Below are positions 7,231-15,010 of a DNA stretch of 64,000 nucleotides, one piece after another. The DNA is taken from the NCBI RefSeq assembly GCF_000687555.1, contig NZ_JHWJ01000002.1:62001-126000 (forward strand). The letters run 5' to 3'. Positions within the stretch are counted from its first letter, which is position 1; every line of letters starts with the position of its first letter. The position numbers and the translations under genes were made by a program. Source of the stretch: [Clostridium] aerotolerans DSM 5434 (GTDB lineage Bacteria; Bacillota; Clostridia; Lachnospirales; Lachnospiraceae). The notes beneath the pieces are model-generated. The model was not told where the DNA came from and made no database searches. It was given only the letters and a program-made list of their open reading frames with translations.

Positions 7231-7923
7231 TTATTCATGTCTTGGGTCAATGATCTTAACAGCATCTGCAACACGGCCGTACTGTCCTTTTGACTTTTCC
7301 CAAGCGGTATTCGGATCGTCACCCTTCTTAATAAAATCAGTCATCTTACCAAGACTTACGAACTGATAACCAATGATCTGATTTTCCTCATCAAGAGCAA
7401 TGCCGGTTACATAACCTTCTGCCATCTCTAAATAACGAGGACCTTTCTTTAAGGTTCCGTACATGGTTCCTACCTGTGAACGAAGTCCTTTTCCTAAGTC
7501 TTCCAGGCCCGCACCTACTGGAAGACCGTCTTCGGAAAATGCACTCTGAGTTCTTCCGTAAGCGATCTGTAAGAATAACTCTCTCATAGCAGTGTTAATA
7601 GCGTCACAAACAAGATCTGTATTTAATGCTTCTAAAACAGTTAAACCTGGCAGAATCTCAGCTGCCATAGCAGCGGAATGAGTCATACCGGAGCAACCGA
7701 TAGTTTCGATTAATGCTTCCTGAACAATTCCTTCTTTTACGTTAAGAGTCAGCTTACATGCACCCTGCTGAGGAGCACACCAACCAACGCCATGTGTTAA
7801 ACCGGAGATATCTTTAACTTCTTTAGATTTTACCCATTTTGCTTCTTCCGGGATTGGAGCTGCGCCGTGGTGAACGCCCTGTGCTACTACGCACATCTCT
7901 TCTACTTCATGTGAATAAATCAT
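7231..7923 (-). CDS. NifU-like iron-sulfur cluster assembly scaffold protein
   Basis: This 230-residue protein has the NifU/IscU-like sequence seen in the GGGtGRT gene pair. It contains VGWCAPQQGACKL near residue 48 and IETIGCSGMTHSAA near residue 76, where conserved cysteines could hold an Fe-S cluster. The family usually assembles or carries Fe-S clusters in the cytoplasm. This member is longer than IscU (about 130 residues), with an extra C-terminal part containing QVGTMYGTLKKGPRY. The AAAGGAG SD is eight bases upstream. It is first in a two-gene operon with the GGGtGRT gene. Confidence 0.82.
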   Translation of the reverse strand: MIYSHEVEEMCVVAQGVHHGAAPIPEEAKWVKSKEVKDISGLTHGVGWCAPQQGACKLTLNVKEGIVQEALIETIGCSGMTHSAAMAAEILPGLTVLEALNTDLVCDAINTAMRELFLQIAYGRTQSAFSEDGLPVGAGLEDLGKGLRSQVGTMYGTLKKGPRYLEMAEGYVTGIALDEENQIIGYQFVSLGKMTDFIKKGDDPNTAWEKSKGQYGRVADAVKIIDPRHE

Positions 7924-8043
7924 GTTAAAACTCCTTTCAAATAAGTAATAATTGTGAAAAGTACTTTGTTAAATATATCACATCATACTTGATTACATTT
8001 TCTCATATTATGTCGAATTCCGCAAGTGTTTTTTATTTTATAC

Positions 8044-8089
8044 AAAAGCCGGAAGGCAGAAATCACGGGATTTCTGCCTTCCGGCTTTT
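8044..8089 (-). terminator. Strong bidirectional terminator
   Basis: A perfect 21-base stem (8044-8064 with 8069-8089) begins AAAAGCCGGAAGG and ends in CTTTT, with a four-base loop. It lies just after the stop of the minus-strand 8106 gene. Confidence 0.85.
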
Positions 8090-8105
8090 AACTATATTAT
8101 GTCAT

Positions 8106-9356
8106 TTAAACGATTCTTCTTACAGATAAAATAGTCCGGTAAGTTGCCGTACCTATCTTAATTCCTGTCCTTGGGCTGCTTGCATGAACTATCTGTCCAT
8201 TGCCGATGTAAATAGCAATATGGCCTGCATAACAGATCAAATCTCCCGGCTGGGCATCTGAATAGGACACTTCACGGCCTGCGGAGCGCTGCTCCGTTGA
8301 ACTTCTGGGCAGAGAATAACCGAATTTCCGGTAGACAGCCTGGGTAAAACCGGAACAATCCGCTCCGTTTGTTAAGCTGGTTCCGCCAAATACATATGGA
8401 TTTCCAAGGAACTGAAGGCCATAGTCTGCCACAGCTCGTCCGGAGGCGCTGCCGCCGGTGCTCTTTGCGGCAGTAGGGCCGGAATATGTATTGTTGGCGC
8501 TTGTGGTCTTACCGGAAGTGTTCTTTGCGGCTTTCTTCCTTGCATCTTCTTCTGCTTTTTTCCTGGCTTCCTCAGCGGCTCTCCGTCTGGCTTCTTCTTC
8601 CTTCGCCTTGCGGATTTCCTCATTCTTCTTCTCTACAGTCTTAGCGTAAGCTGCAGCTTCCTGCTTTGCAACAGCAAGCTGGCCGTCAAAATTGGAAACC
8701 TCTTTTTTCTTTTTGCTGATCAAGGTCTCAAGCTGGCCCTGCTGTTCCTCATATTCCAGCTTCATGCCTTCCATCTCGGCTTTATCATCTTCCAAGTCAT
8801 CCTTGTAATCGGCAACCTTTTGTTTGGTCTCCTGATATGTCTCAAGCATCTTACGGTCATATGTATAAATGCCTTCTACATACTCAGCCTTATTAAGAAG
8901 ATCTGACATGTTCTTTACCTGAAGAAATATATCCAGATATTCCGTATCACCCTTTTCATACATATACTGGATTCTCTTTTTCATTGCAGAATACTGTTTT
9001 TCTTCTTCTTTCTTTGCCTCTTCATAATCCTTTTGGGCCTGTTCGATCTCGGCTTCTTTATTCGCCATATCATTTTCCAGTACCTTTATATCAGATAAAA
9101 GTTCTGTGAGATTAGAAGTAAGCTTTGACACCTGACTTTGTGCGGCACTCTTTTTATTCTCCGCATCCTTGGCCTTTTGATTGGCCTCTTCCATCTTCTT
9201 TTGAGCTTCCTGTTTTTCTTTTTCTGCTTTCGTAAGAGCATAAGCCGGTACTGTCTGGCTTACGACCAGGATACCTATGAGCGAGCTCAAAAATAACTTT
9301 CGTAATCCTTTTACATTCTTATGAATGTTATTAAATAGTAATTTTCGTTTCATCAT
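8106..9356 (-). CDS. Secreted NlpC/P60 peptidoglycan hydrolase with coiled-coil domain
   Basis: The 416-residue product has a signal peptide (about 1-40, ending VPAYALT). A long Lys/Glu/Ala/Gln coiled coil (about 40-270) resembles the N-terminal regulatory region of PcsB/CwlO-type enzymes. A Ser/Thr/Gly linker leads to a C-terminal NlpC/P60 endopeptidase domain. The catalytic Cys334 (GADCSGF), His379 (GHIAIYIG) and third residue His391 (IVHASS) are all present. It should cleave peptide cross-links in the wall, perhaps under FtsEX-type control as known for PcsB/CwlO relatives. The frame opens at 9422, but the ATG at 9356 (or the adjacent 9353) follows an AAGGGAAC box and gives a proper signal peptide. 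Confidence 0.85.
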   Translation of the reverse strand: MMKRKLLFNNIHKNVKGLRKLFLSSLIGILVVSQTVPAYALTKAEKEKQEAQKKMEEANQKAKDAENKKSAAQSQVSKLTSNLTELLSDIKVLENDMANKEAEIEQAQKDYEEAKKEEEKQYSAMKKRIQYMYEKGDTEYLDIFLQVKNMSDLLNKAEYVEGIYTYDRKMLETYQETKQKVADYKDDLEDDKAEMEGMKLEYEEQQGQLETLISKKKKEVSNFDGQLAVAKQEAAAYAKTVEKKNEEIRKAKEEEARRRAAEEARKKAEEDARKKAAKNTSGKTTSANNTYSGPTAAKSTGGSASGRAVADYGLQFLGNPYVFGGTSLTNGADCSGFTQAVYRKFGYSLPRSSTEQRSAGREVSYSDAQPGDLICYAGHIAIYIGNGQIVHASSPRTGIKIGTATYRTILSVRRIV

Positions 9357-9474
9357 CCGTTCCCTTTTACCATATTTTCTACTATATATGTTAACTAAAA
9401 CAGGAATAAAATTCAAGTCCAAAATTATTAATTTTTTAATTTAGATGTAATAACTATGTTTTATTTTACCATTT

Positions 9475-10821
9475 TTAATCACTTGGAAGCTTTTTAGCAA
9501 CCAGCAAAAAGCAGAGGAAGAACAAAATTCCCTTTACAATCGAGGATATGGAGAATGCCCACCAGATACCATCAAGTCCCAGAGAGGTACCGCTTAAAAG
9601 AATGGCAAGAGGGATTCTTGCGGAGGTAAATATGATGCTTATGATGGAACATAACAGTGTTTTCCCAAGGCCGGATAAAGCTCCAATGGTGGTCAGCTCC
9701 AGGCACATGAACATCTGAGAGAATCCCAATATTACTAGATACTTAACACCAATGGGAATCACATCCTGCTCATGAATAAATACTCCGAATATCTGGGAAG
9801 GGAAACATATTAAGAGAGCAGAACAGAAAAATCCCCAAACAGCCATCATTCCAATGGCCGTGGAATATCCCTTTTTCACCCGTTTAAATTGTCTGGCTCC
9901 ATAGTTCTGTCCAATAAAGGAATTAATGGCAGCTGCAAAACCATCGGCTGTCATCCATGAAATGGACTCGATCTGGCCTCCAACCCTTAACACTGCAACT
10001 GCTGTATCTCCAAAACCTGCTACAAAACGGGTCAGGACCATGGAAATGCTGGTGTAGATTAAATTCTGGATTGAGGTAGGAAATCCAATTTTAACAATAT
10101 CCTTTCTGTAATTCCAGGGAACCTTTTGTAAAATATGAACCTTGTCAAAAACATGTTTGTCTTTTCGGATGGCTCTTAAGAACATGACAGAAACAATAAA
10201 CTGTGCCAGCACTGTAGCTGATGCGGAACCAGCCACGCCAAAGCCCTTTAATGGACCAAATCCGAAAATTAATAACGGATTTAAAATAATATTTAAAACG
10301 AGACCGACTACATTCGCATATAAAGGCGTTCTGCTGTCTCCCGTTGCAGTCATAATTCCAGTTATAATTCCATTAAAAAAAGAGAAAAAAATAAGCCCGC
10401 AGGTAATTTTTAAATATACCTGGGCATTTAAAATGATGGATTCATGATTCAGTCCAAAAAATCCAATCAATAAGCTTGCTCCAAAATAGCAAACTGCTCC
10501 AAATAAAACAGCAAATAACATTCCCATCTGCAAAGCAGCCGTAACGTATTTCCCAGCCTCCTCCGGCTCTTTGCGGCCTAAGGAGTGAGCCACTTTAACC
10601 TGTCCGCCCATTTTGGCCATTGCTGCCACTCCCTGGGACAGCCATACATACATTCCAGCTGCACCAACTGCTGCAACTGCGTCTGACCCTACCAGTCCAA
10701 GCCAGGCCATATCCGTTAAGTTATAGGCCATCTGAAGCATGGCTGTTCCCATAATAGGTAGGGCTAAGCCAGTTAGGGCTGAAAATATTTTTCCATTTAA
10801 CAAATCAATTTTTCTGTTCAT
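9475..10821 (-). CDS. MATE family multidrug/Na+ exporter
   Basis: This 448-residue protein has twelve hydrophobic helices in two repeats of six. It carries MATE family features: ALPIMGTAMLQMAYNLTDMAWLG near the N-terminus and GFPTSIQNLIYTSISMVLT opening the second half. MATE proteins expel cationic compounds in exchange for Na+ or protons. The length is normal for the family. It starts at the ATG after a GGAGT box. A hairpin in the 58 bases upstream separates it from the nfnB-like gene, so it is likely transcribed alone. Confidence 0.85.
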   Translation of the reverse strand: MNRKIDLLNGKIFSALTGLALPIMGTAMLQMAYNLTDMAWLGLVGSDAVAAVGAAGMYVWLSQGVAAMAKMGGQVKVAHSLGRKEPEEAGKYVTAALQMGMLFAVLFGAVCYFGASLLIGFFGLNHESIILNAQVYLKITCGLIFFSFFNGIITGIMTATGDSRTPLYANVVGLVLNIILNPLLIFGFGPLKGFGVAGSASATVLAQFIVSVMFLRAIRKDKHVFDKVHILQKVPWNYRKDIVKIGFPTSIQNLIYTSISMVLTRFVAGFGDTAVAVLRVGGQIESISWMTADGFAAAINSFIGQNYGARQFKRVKKGYSTAIGMMAVWGFFCSALLICFPSQIFGVFIHEQDVIPIGVKYLVILGFSQMFMCLELTTIGALSGLGKTLLCSIISIIFTSARIPLAILLSGTSLGLDGIWWAFSISSIVKGILFFLCFLLVAKKLPSD

Positions 10822-10840
10822 ACATCAATTACTCCGTTTC

Positions 10841-10868
10841 AAAAGGGCCGCCACATGGCAGCCCTTTT
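10841..10868 (-). terminator. Terminator after the nfnB-like gene
   Basis: AAAAGGGC (10841-10848) pairs with GCCCTTTT (10861-10868), with an inner GCC/GGC pair. The hairpin sits 12 bases past the stop of the minus-strand gene at 10880. Confidence 0.6.
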
Positions 10869-10879
10869 CTATCTACGGA

Positions 10880-12268
10880 TCAATCCTTGGCAGAAAGAAA
10901 TTCGTGAATTCCTCTGGCACCGGCACGGCCGGCTTCCATGGCAAGAATTACGGTCGCAGCACCTGTTACTGCATCTCCGCCGGCGTAAACGCCTTCCTTG
11001 CTGGTCCTTCCAGTCTCCTCCTCCGCAATAATACATCTGCGCTTATTGATATCCAGTCCCTTAGTCGTATTGGAAATCAGAGGATTTGGTGAGGTACCAA
11101 GAGACATAATGACGGTATCTACGTCAATAACAAATTCAGAATCCTTAACCTCTACCGGTTTTCTTCTGCCGGATGCATCCGGTTCTCCAAGTTCCATCTT
11201 AATACATTTCATTCCATTGACCCAGCCCTTTTCATCGGTTAAGATTTCAGTCGGATTGGTCAGCAGGTTAAAAATAATGCCTTCTTCTTTTGCGTGATGA
11301 ACTTCTTCTGCTCTGGCAGGAAGCTCTGCTTCACTTCTTCTATAAACAACATGAACCTCTGCACCAAGACGAAGCGCTGTTCTGGCTGCATCCATGGCAA
11401 CGTTTCCGCCGCCTACGACTGCTACCTTCTTGCCTGCTGCAATCGGTGTGTCATAATCATCGCGGAATGCTTTCATCAGGTTGCTTCTGGTTAAATATTC
11501 ATTGGCTGAGAATACGCCATTGGCATTCTCACCTGGAATTCCCATAAACATGGGGAGTCCGGCGCCGGAACCGATGAATACGGCCTGAAAACCTTCCTCA
11601 TCAAAAAGCTGATCGATGGTTACAGATTTACCAATGATTACATTGGTCTCAATGGTTACGCCAAGCTTTCTTACGTTATCAATCTCAGGCTGTACCACGC
11701 GTTCCTTGGGAAGACGGAATTCAGGAATGCCATAGGTCAAAACTCCACCTGGCTCATGAAGAGCTTCAAAAATAGTCACTTCATAACCAAGCTTTGCGAG
11801 GTCCCCCGCGCAGGTAAGGCCGGAAGGGCCGGAACCGATGACAGCTACCTTTTTCCCGTTGGTCTTTTCTGGAGCCTGAGGCACGATACCGTGTTCTCTG
11901 GACCAATCCGCTACGAAACGCTCCAGCTTTCCGATGGAGACCGGTTCTCCCTTGATTCCACGGATACATACGCCTTCGCACTGACTTTCCTGGGGGCATA
12001 CACGTCCGCATACCGCAGGAAGGGCAGAAGACAATGCGATGATCTTTGATGCTTCTTCGATATTACCGTCTTCTACTTCTTTAATAAATCCTGGAATATT
12101 TATGGAAACAGGACAGCCGCCCACACATCTTGGGTTTTTACACTTAATGCAGCGGGAAGCTTCCTCTCTTGCTTCTTCTTCATTATATCCAAGGCAGACT
12201 TCCTCAAAATTAGTTGCTCTTACCTTTGGATCCTGTTCTCTTACTGGTACTTTCTTTAAAACGTCCAT
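10880..12268 (-). CDS. nfnB: NADPH-dependent glutamate synthase-like flavoprotein (NfnB type)
   Basis: This 462-residue protein is the GltD-like subunit. N-terminal Fe-S cysteines lie in CIKCKNPRCVGGCP (about 40-53) and CGRVCPQESQCEGVC (about 90-104). An FAD Rossmann motif (VIGSGPSGL, about 147) and an NADP(H) motif (VVGGGNVAMDAARTALRLG, about 285) follow. It overlaps the nfnA-like gene by one base (TAATG), with an SD of GGAGGTGA. This pairing is characteristic of NfnAB, the cytoplasmic flavin-based bifurcating NADH-dependent reduced ferredoxin:NADP+ oxidoreductase. Many databases label it gltA/gltD. No large GltB subunit is nearby, so the NfnB role is preferred. Confidence 0.85.
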   Translation of the reverse strand: MDVLKKVPVREQDPKVRATNFEEVCLGYNEEEAREEASRCIKCKNPRCVGGCPVSINIPGFIKEVEDGNIEEASKIIALSSALPAVCGRVCPQESQCEGVCIRGIKGEPVSIGKLERFVADWSREHGIVPQAPEKTNGKKVAVIGSGPSGLTCAGDLAKLGYEVTIFEALHEPGGVLTYGIPEFRLPKERVVQPEIDNVRKLGVTIETNVIIGKSVTIDQLFDEEGFQAVFIGSGAGLPMFMGIPGENANGVFSANEYLTRSNLMKAFRDDYDTPIAAGKKVAVVGGGNVAMDAARTALRLGAEVHVVYRRSEAELPARAEEVHHAKEEGIIFNLLTNPTEILTDEKGWVNGMKCIKMELGEPDASGRRKPVEVKDSEFVIDVDTVIMSLGTSPNPLISNTTKGLDINKRRCIIAEEETGRTSKEGVYAGGDAVTGAATVILAMEAGRAGARGIHEFLSAKD

Positions 12269-13158
12269 TACTCGTCACCTCCACACTGTCCGCATCCACC
12301 GTGATGGGTATCGCCTTCACTTTCCTTTAAAACCGCACGTCCTTCTTCTGATTTGTACATCATCTGACGCTTCATGGCTTCATCAAAGTTTACCAGATGG
12401 CCGTCAAACTCTGGTCCATCTACACAGGCGAATTTCACTTCACCGCCAACAGTAATACGACAGGCACCGCACATGCCGGTTCCGTCTACCATAACCGGAT
12501 TTAAACTTACAATGGTTGGAATCTCAAGCTCTTTTGTTAAAAGACAGACAAACTTCATCATAATCATAGGACCGATGGCTACACAAACATCGTATTTTTT
12601 ACCCTGATTATGTACCAGATCCTTGATCACTTCTGTTACCATTCCTTTTCTTTCATAGGAACCGTCATCCGTTGTAACGTAGAGATTGCCAGCCTGTTCT
12701 CTCATGGCATCCTCAAGAATTAAAAGATTCTTTGTCTTGGAACCAACGATTACATCTACATCAATGCCATGCTCTTTCATCCATTTTACCTGAGGATAAA
12801 CCGGTGCTGTACCCACGCCTCCGGCCACAAATAAGAATTTTTTCTTCTTTAACTCCTCGATATCTTCATGAACGAATTCAGACGGATTTCCTAAAGGTCC
12901 CACCACATCCTCAAAGCTGTCTCCGGCCTTTAAAACCGCCATCTTCTGGGTGCTGGAGCCAACGGTCTGGAATACAATTGTAATCGAACCTTTTTCCCGA
13001 TTATAGTCACAAATGGTGAGAGGTATCCTCTCCCCTTTGTCATCCATCTTAACGATAACAAACTCTCCTGGCTGACAGGCTTTTGCGATCCGGGGTGCTT
13101 CCACATCCATCAGATAGATCTTGTCGGCCAACAATTCTGCTTTTAGAATCCTATACAT
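12268..13158 (-). CDS. nfnA: Ferredoxin-NADP+ reductase subunit (NfnA type), FAD/NAD-binding
   Basis: This 296-residue protein has an FAD domain (IPLTICDYNREKGSITIVFQ), a nucleotide motif (FVAGGVGTAPVYPQ) and a C-terminal [2Fe-2S] site (GMCGACRITVGG plus FACVDGPEFD). It matches the sulfide dehydrogenase / dihydroorotate dehydrogenase electron-transfer family and, with its overlapping partner, NfnA. The tail HHGGCGQCGGDE is an extra His/Cys-rich end that might bind metal. The long frame opens at 13215, but the AGGAGG at about 13164-13169 selects the ATG at 13158 (MYRILKAELL). It is first in the two-gene operon. Confidence 0.85.
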   Translation of the reverse strand: MYRILKAELLADKIYLMDVEAPRIAKACQPGEFVIVKMDDKGERIPLTICDYNREKGSITIVFQTVGSSTQKMAVLKAGDSFEDVVGPLGNPSEFVHEDIEELKKKKFLFVAGGVGTAPVYPQVKWMKEHGIDVDVIVGSKTKNLLILEDAMREQAGNLYVTTDDGSYERKGMVTEVIKDLVHNQGKKYDVCVAIGPMIMMKFVCLLTKELEIPTIVSLNPVMVDGTGMCGACRITVGGEVKFACVDGPEFDGHLVNFDEAMKRQMMYKSEEGRAVLKESEGDTHHGGCGQCGGDE

Positions 13159-13322
13159 CTTTATCCTCCTAATGTCTTCGTGAATATACCTGAGCACCGT
13201 TCCTGAAATCGACAAAATCCTTCAGGAGAATGCCATCAGTACCATCTTACCACCTTTGAAGGACCATGACAACATTTATAGAAAATATCAATAAAATTTT
13301 AACAAAGTTTTTTCCAGGAGCC

Positions 13323-13820
13323 TTAATCAGTATTTTTTTTCTGATATAACCGAAATGTATAGCAAAGATTAAAGTAGGTCTGCTCATCACTTTCCCCTGT
13401 CATCTCCCATTCCGGGTCCTTATCCAGATTTGGAAAATGGGTATCGGCACTGTATAAATAATCGATATATGTCACATGTGCTGTATTGCAGTGGGGCAGG
13501 AATTGTTCGTAAATACTCTGACCCCCGATGATGAAACAATCATTTCTATCGTATTTTTCCAGTTCTTCCATGGCTTCTTCAAAGCTGTGGCAGACAATGG
13601 CTCCCTTTACTTTATAATCAGGATTTTTTGTAAGCACTATATTAGTTCGTCCGTACAAGGGCTGCTTCCCTGGAAGACTCTCCAGCGTTTTCCTGCCCAT
13701 TACAATCACTTTCCCCAGAGTCTCTTCCCGAAAGAGTCTCTTATCTTCGGGAATGGATACGAGAAGCTGGCCCTGATTGCCGATGGACCAGTTTTTATCC
13801 ACTGCAACAATTAGATTCAT
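13323..13820 (-). CDS. folA: Dihydrofolate reductase
   Basis: This 165-residue protein has the DHFR hallmarks: MNLIVAVDKNWSIGNQGQL at the N-terminus, VIVMGRKTLESLPG near residue 38, and FIIGGQSIYEQFLP near residue 95. It reduces dihydrofolate to tetrahydrofolate with NADPH in the cytoplasm. The length is standard. The active-site acid is Glu25 in SIPEDKRLF, where Bacillus and E. coli have the Trp-Pro-x-Asp/Glu block; the usual Trp is Val or Ser here. It lies 25 bases downstream of the ThyX-like gene, so co-transcription and a shared role in one-carbon/dTMP supply are likely. Confidence 0.88.
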   Translation of the reverse strand: MNLIVAVDKNWSIGNQGQLLVSIPEDKRLFREETLGKVIVMGRKTLESLPGKQPLYGRTNIVLTKNPDYKVKGAIVCHSFEEAMEELEKYDRNDCFIIGGQSIYEQFLPHCNTAHVTYIDYLYSADTHFPNLDKDPEWEMTGESDEQTYFNLCYTFRLYQKKNTD

Positions 13821-13844
13821 AATTAACCCTTTCCTTTTCCTGTC

Positions 13845-14465
13845 TTAATCCTCTAAAAGAATCAGTTCCTTCCCATAAGGTAGGCTCTCCACCCATTGGC
13901 AGAAGGTATGCCATTCCACCAGCTTGTGGCTCTTTCTGGCAAAATACATATTGATCAGTGTTTCATAGTTTAAAGTACATGTCCGCATCTGGTTGTAGCT
14001 GGAGGGAAGAAGCTGGATCATATCATACCAGTCGTCCTTATTCTTATTCTCCAGATAACGCTGGCGGATCTTTTCAAGCTCAGCCACTACAGATTCCATA
14101 AAGACAAGTGTCTGTTCTGTCATATGATCATGGCTGAAATCAGACAGCTCAAATGGCTTACTGTGAATCTTATGCATGGTACTTGTGGAATTGGCTACGG
14201 TCGATACTTTATAGGTATCATATTCCTTCCACCAGTAAAGGGGGGCGGTGATATCCACGGATACAAAAATCTGACGAATGTATTTCCGATGATCGTTTCC
14301 TGCTTTTCTAAGACGTTTTGCCAGTCCTAAATCATTGGGCCCTAATATGTATTCCCCTTCCTCGTTGTAGCTGCTGTCCATCCGGTCCCAGCTGTTCATT
14401 GGATTTCTTGCACCGCGAATGGCATTTTCTATATTCATTACACTTGTTCTTTCACATTTTAACAT
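13845..14465 (-). CDS. ThyX-like protein (possible flavin-dependent thymidylate synthase relative)
   Basis: This 206-residue protein contains two blocks reminiscent of ThyX: ITAPLYWWKEYDTYKVSTVA-NSTSTMH at residues 72-98, and QLLPSSYNQMRTCTLNYETL followed by INMYFARKSH. In ThyX the first block carries the RHRxxSxNExSxRY signature. Here the Arg-His-Arg is absent while the S-x-x-x-N-S-x-S spacing survives. It may be a divergent ThyX or a relative with a changed substrate. Its position directly before folA supports thymidylate or folate metabolism. The frame opens with TTG at 14486, but GGAAAGGAAC selects the ATG at 14465. The family assignment is tentative. Confidence 0.55.
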   Translation of the reverse strand: MLKCERTSVMNIENAIRGARNPMNSWDRMDSSYNEEGEYILGPNDLGLAKRLRKAGNDHRKYIRQIFVSVDITAPLYWWKEYDTYKVSTVANSTSTMHKIHSKPFELSDFSHDHMTEQTLVFMESVVAELEKIRQRYLENKNKDDWYDMIQLLPSSYNQMRTCTLNYETLINMYFARKSHKLVEWHTFCQWVESLPYGKELILLED

Positions 14466-14510
14466 GGTATCGTTCCTTTCCAGCAAAAACTATTGTTTGA
14501 TTCATCGTTT

Positions 14511-14539
14511 ATTATAGAACATATTATCGAATTCGTCCA
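14511..14539 (-). promoter_or_regulatory. Probable promoter of the ThyX-like/folA operon
   Basis: On the minus strand TGGACG (14534-14539), a 17-base spacer and TATAAT (14511-14516) lie about 45 bases upstream of the start at 14465. Confidence 0.5.
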
Positions 14540-14585
14540 TTTCTTTGTCATTGGAATCCCTCTTTAGAAAATAAATGCTTCTCTA

Positions 14586-14614
14586 TTGATTCCTCTCCCA
14601 TCCTCTCTTATAAT
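14586..14614 (+). promoter_or_regulatory. Probable promoter of the HTH gene
   Basis: TTGATT (14586-14591), a 17-base spacer and TATAAT (14609-14614) lie about 50 bases before the TTG start at 14665. Confidence 0.5.
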
Positions 14615-14664
14615 GACTCTTGAGAACAAAATATCCAATATATGGAAAAAGGAGGTCAAATAAA

Positions 14665-15003
14665 TTGAATCAAAAATTTATATCGGAGAGACTGGTTCTT
14701 TTGCGCACTCAGATGGGTATCTCAGCAAAAGATTTGAGCCTTTCTCTTGGACAAAGGGAAACTTATGTGGAAGAAATAGAACAAAGCCGTTTTACACCCT
14801 GTATGGAGGACTTCCTGTCCATTTGTGAGTTTTTTAAGATTACTCCAGGAGAATTTTTCGATGAAGAAAATCTAAATCCAACGCTTCTCAATCAGCTGCT
14901 GCAAAAGCTGCTTCCACTTAGCGGGGCTGATTTAGAGGATCTGTTATCCCGCTTATCGGAAGTCAGAAACAGCGTGAAAAGAGAAACCGAAAAGTTTTCC
15001 TGA
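14665..15003 (+). CDS. Small XRE-type helix-turn-helix regulator
   Basis: This 112-residue protein starts MNQKFISERLVLLRTQMGIS. It has a Cro/CI-type HTH at about residues 7-62 (ISAKDLSLSLGQRETYVEEIE followed by LSICEFFKITPGEFFDEE). A C-terminal helical region (LLQKLLPLSGADLEDLLSRL) is probably for dimerisation. TTG at 14665 is used as the start because AAAGGAGGTC lies seven bases before it; the frame itself opens at 14620. It is divergent from the ThyX-like gene and convergent with sbcC, only seven bases away. Its targets are unknown, with autoregulation or control of the divergent operon being the obvious possibilities. Confidence 0.75.
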   Translation: MNQKFISERLVLLRTQMGISAKDLSLSLGQRETYVEEIEQSRFTPCMEDFLSICEFFKITPGEFFDEENLNPTLLNQLLQKLLPLSGADLEDLLSRLSEVRNSVKRETEKFS

Positions 15004-15010
15004 TGTAATC

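Noticed and set aside
8372-8649. Open frames on both strands over the NlpC/P60 coiled-coil/linker region
   Set aside because: They are shadows of a repetitive Lys/Glu/Ala-coding sequence and have no SD.
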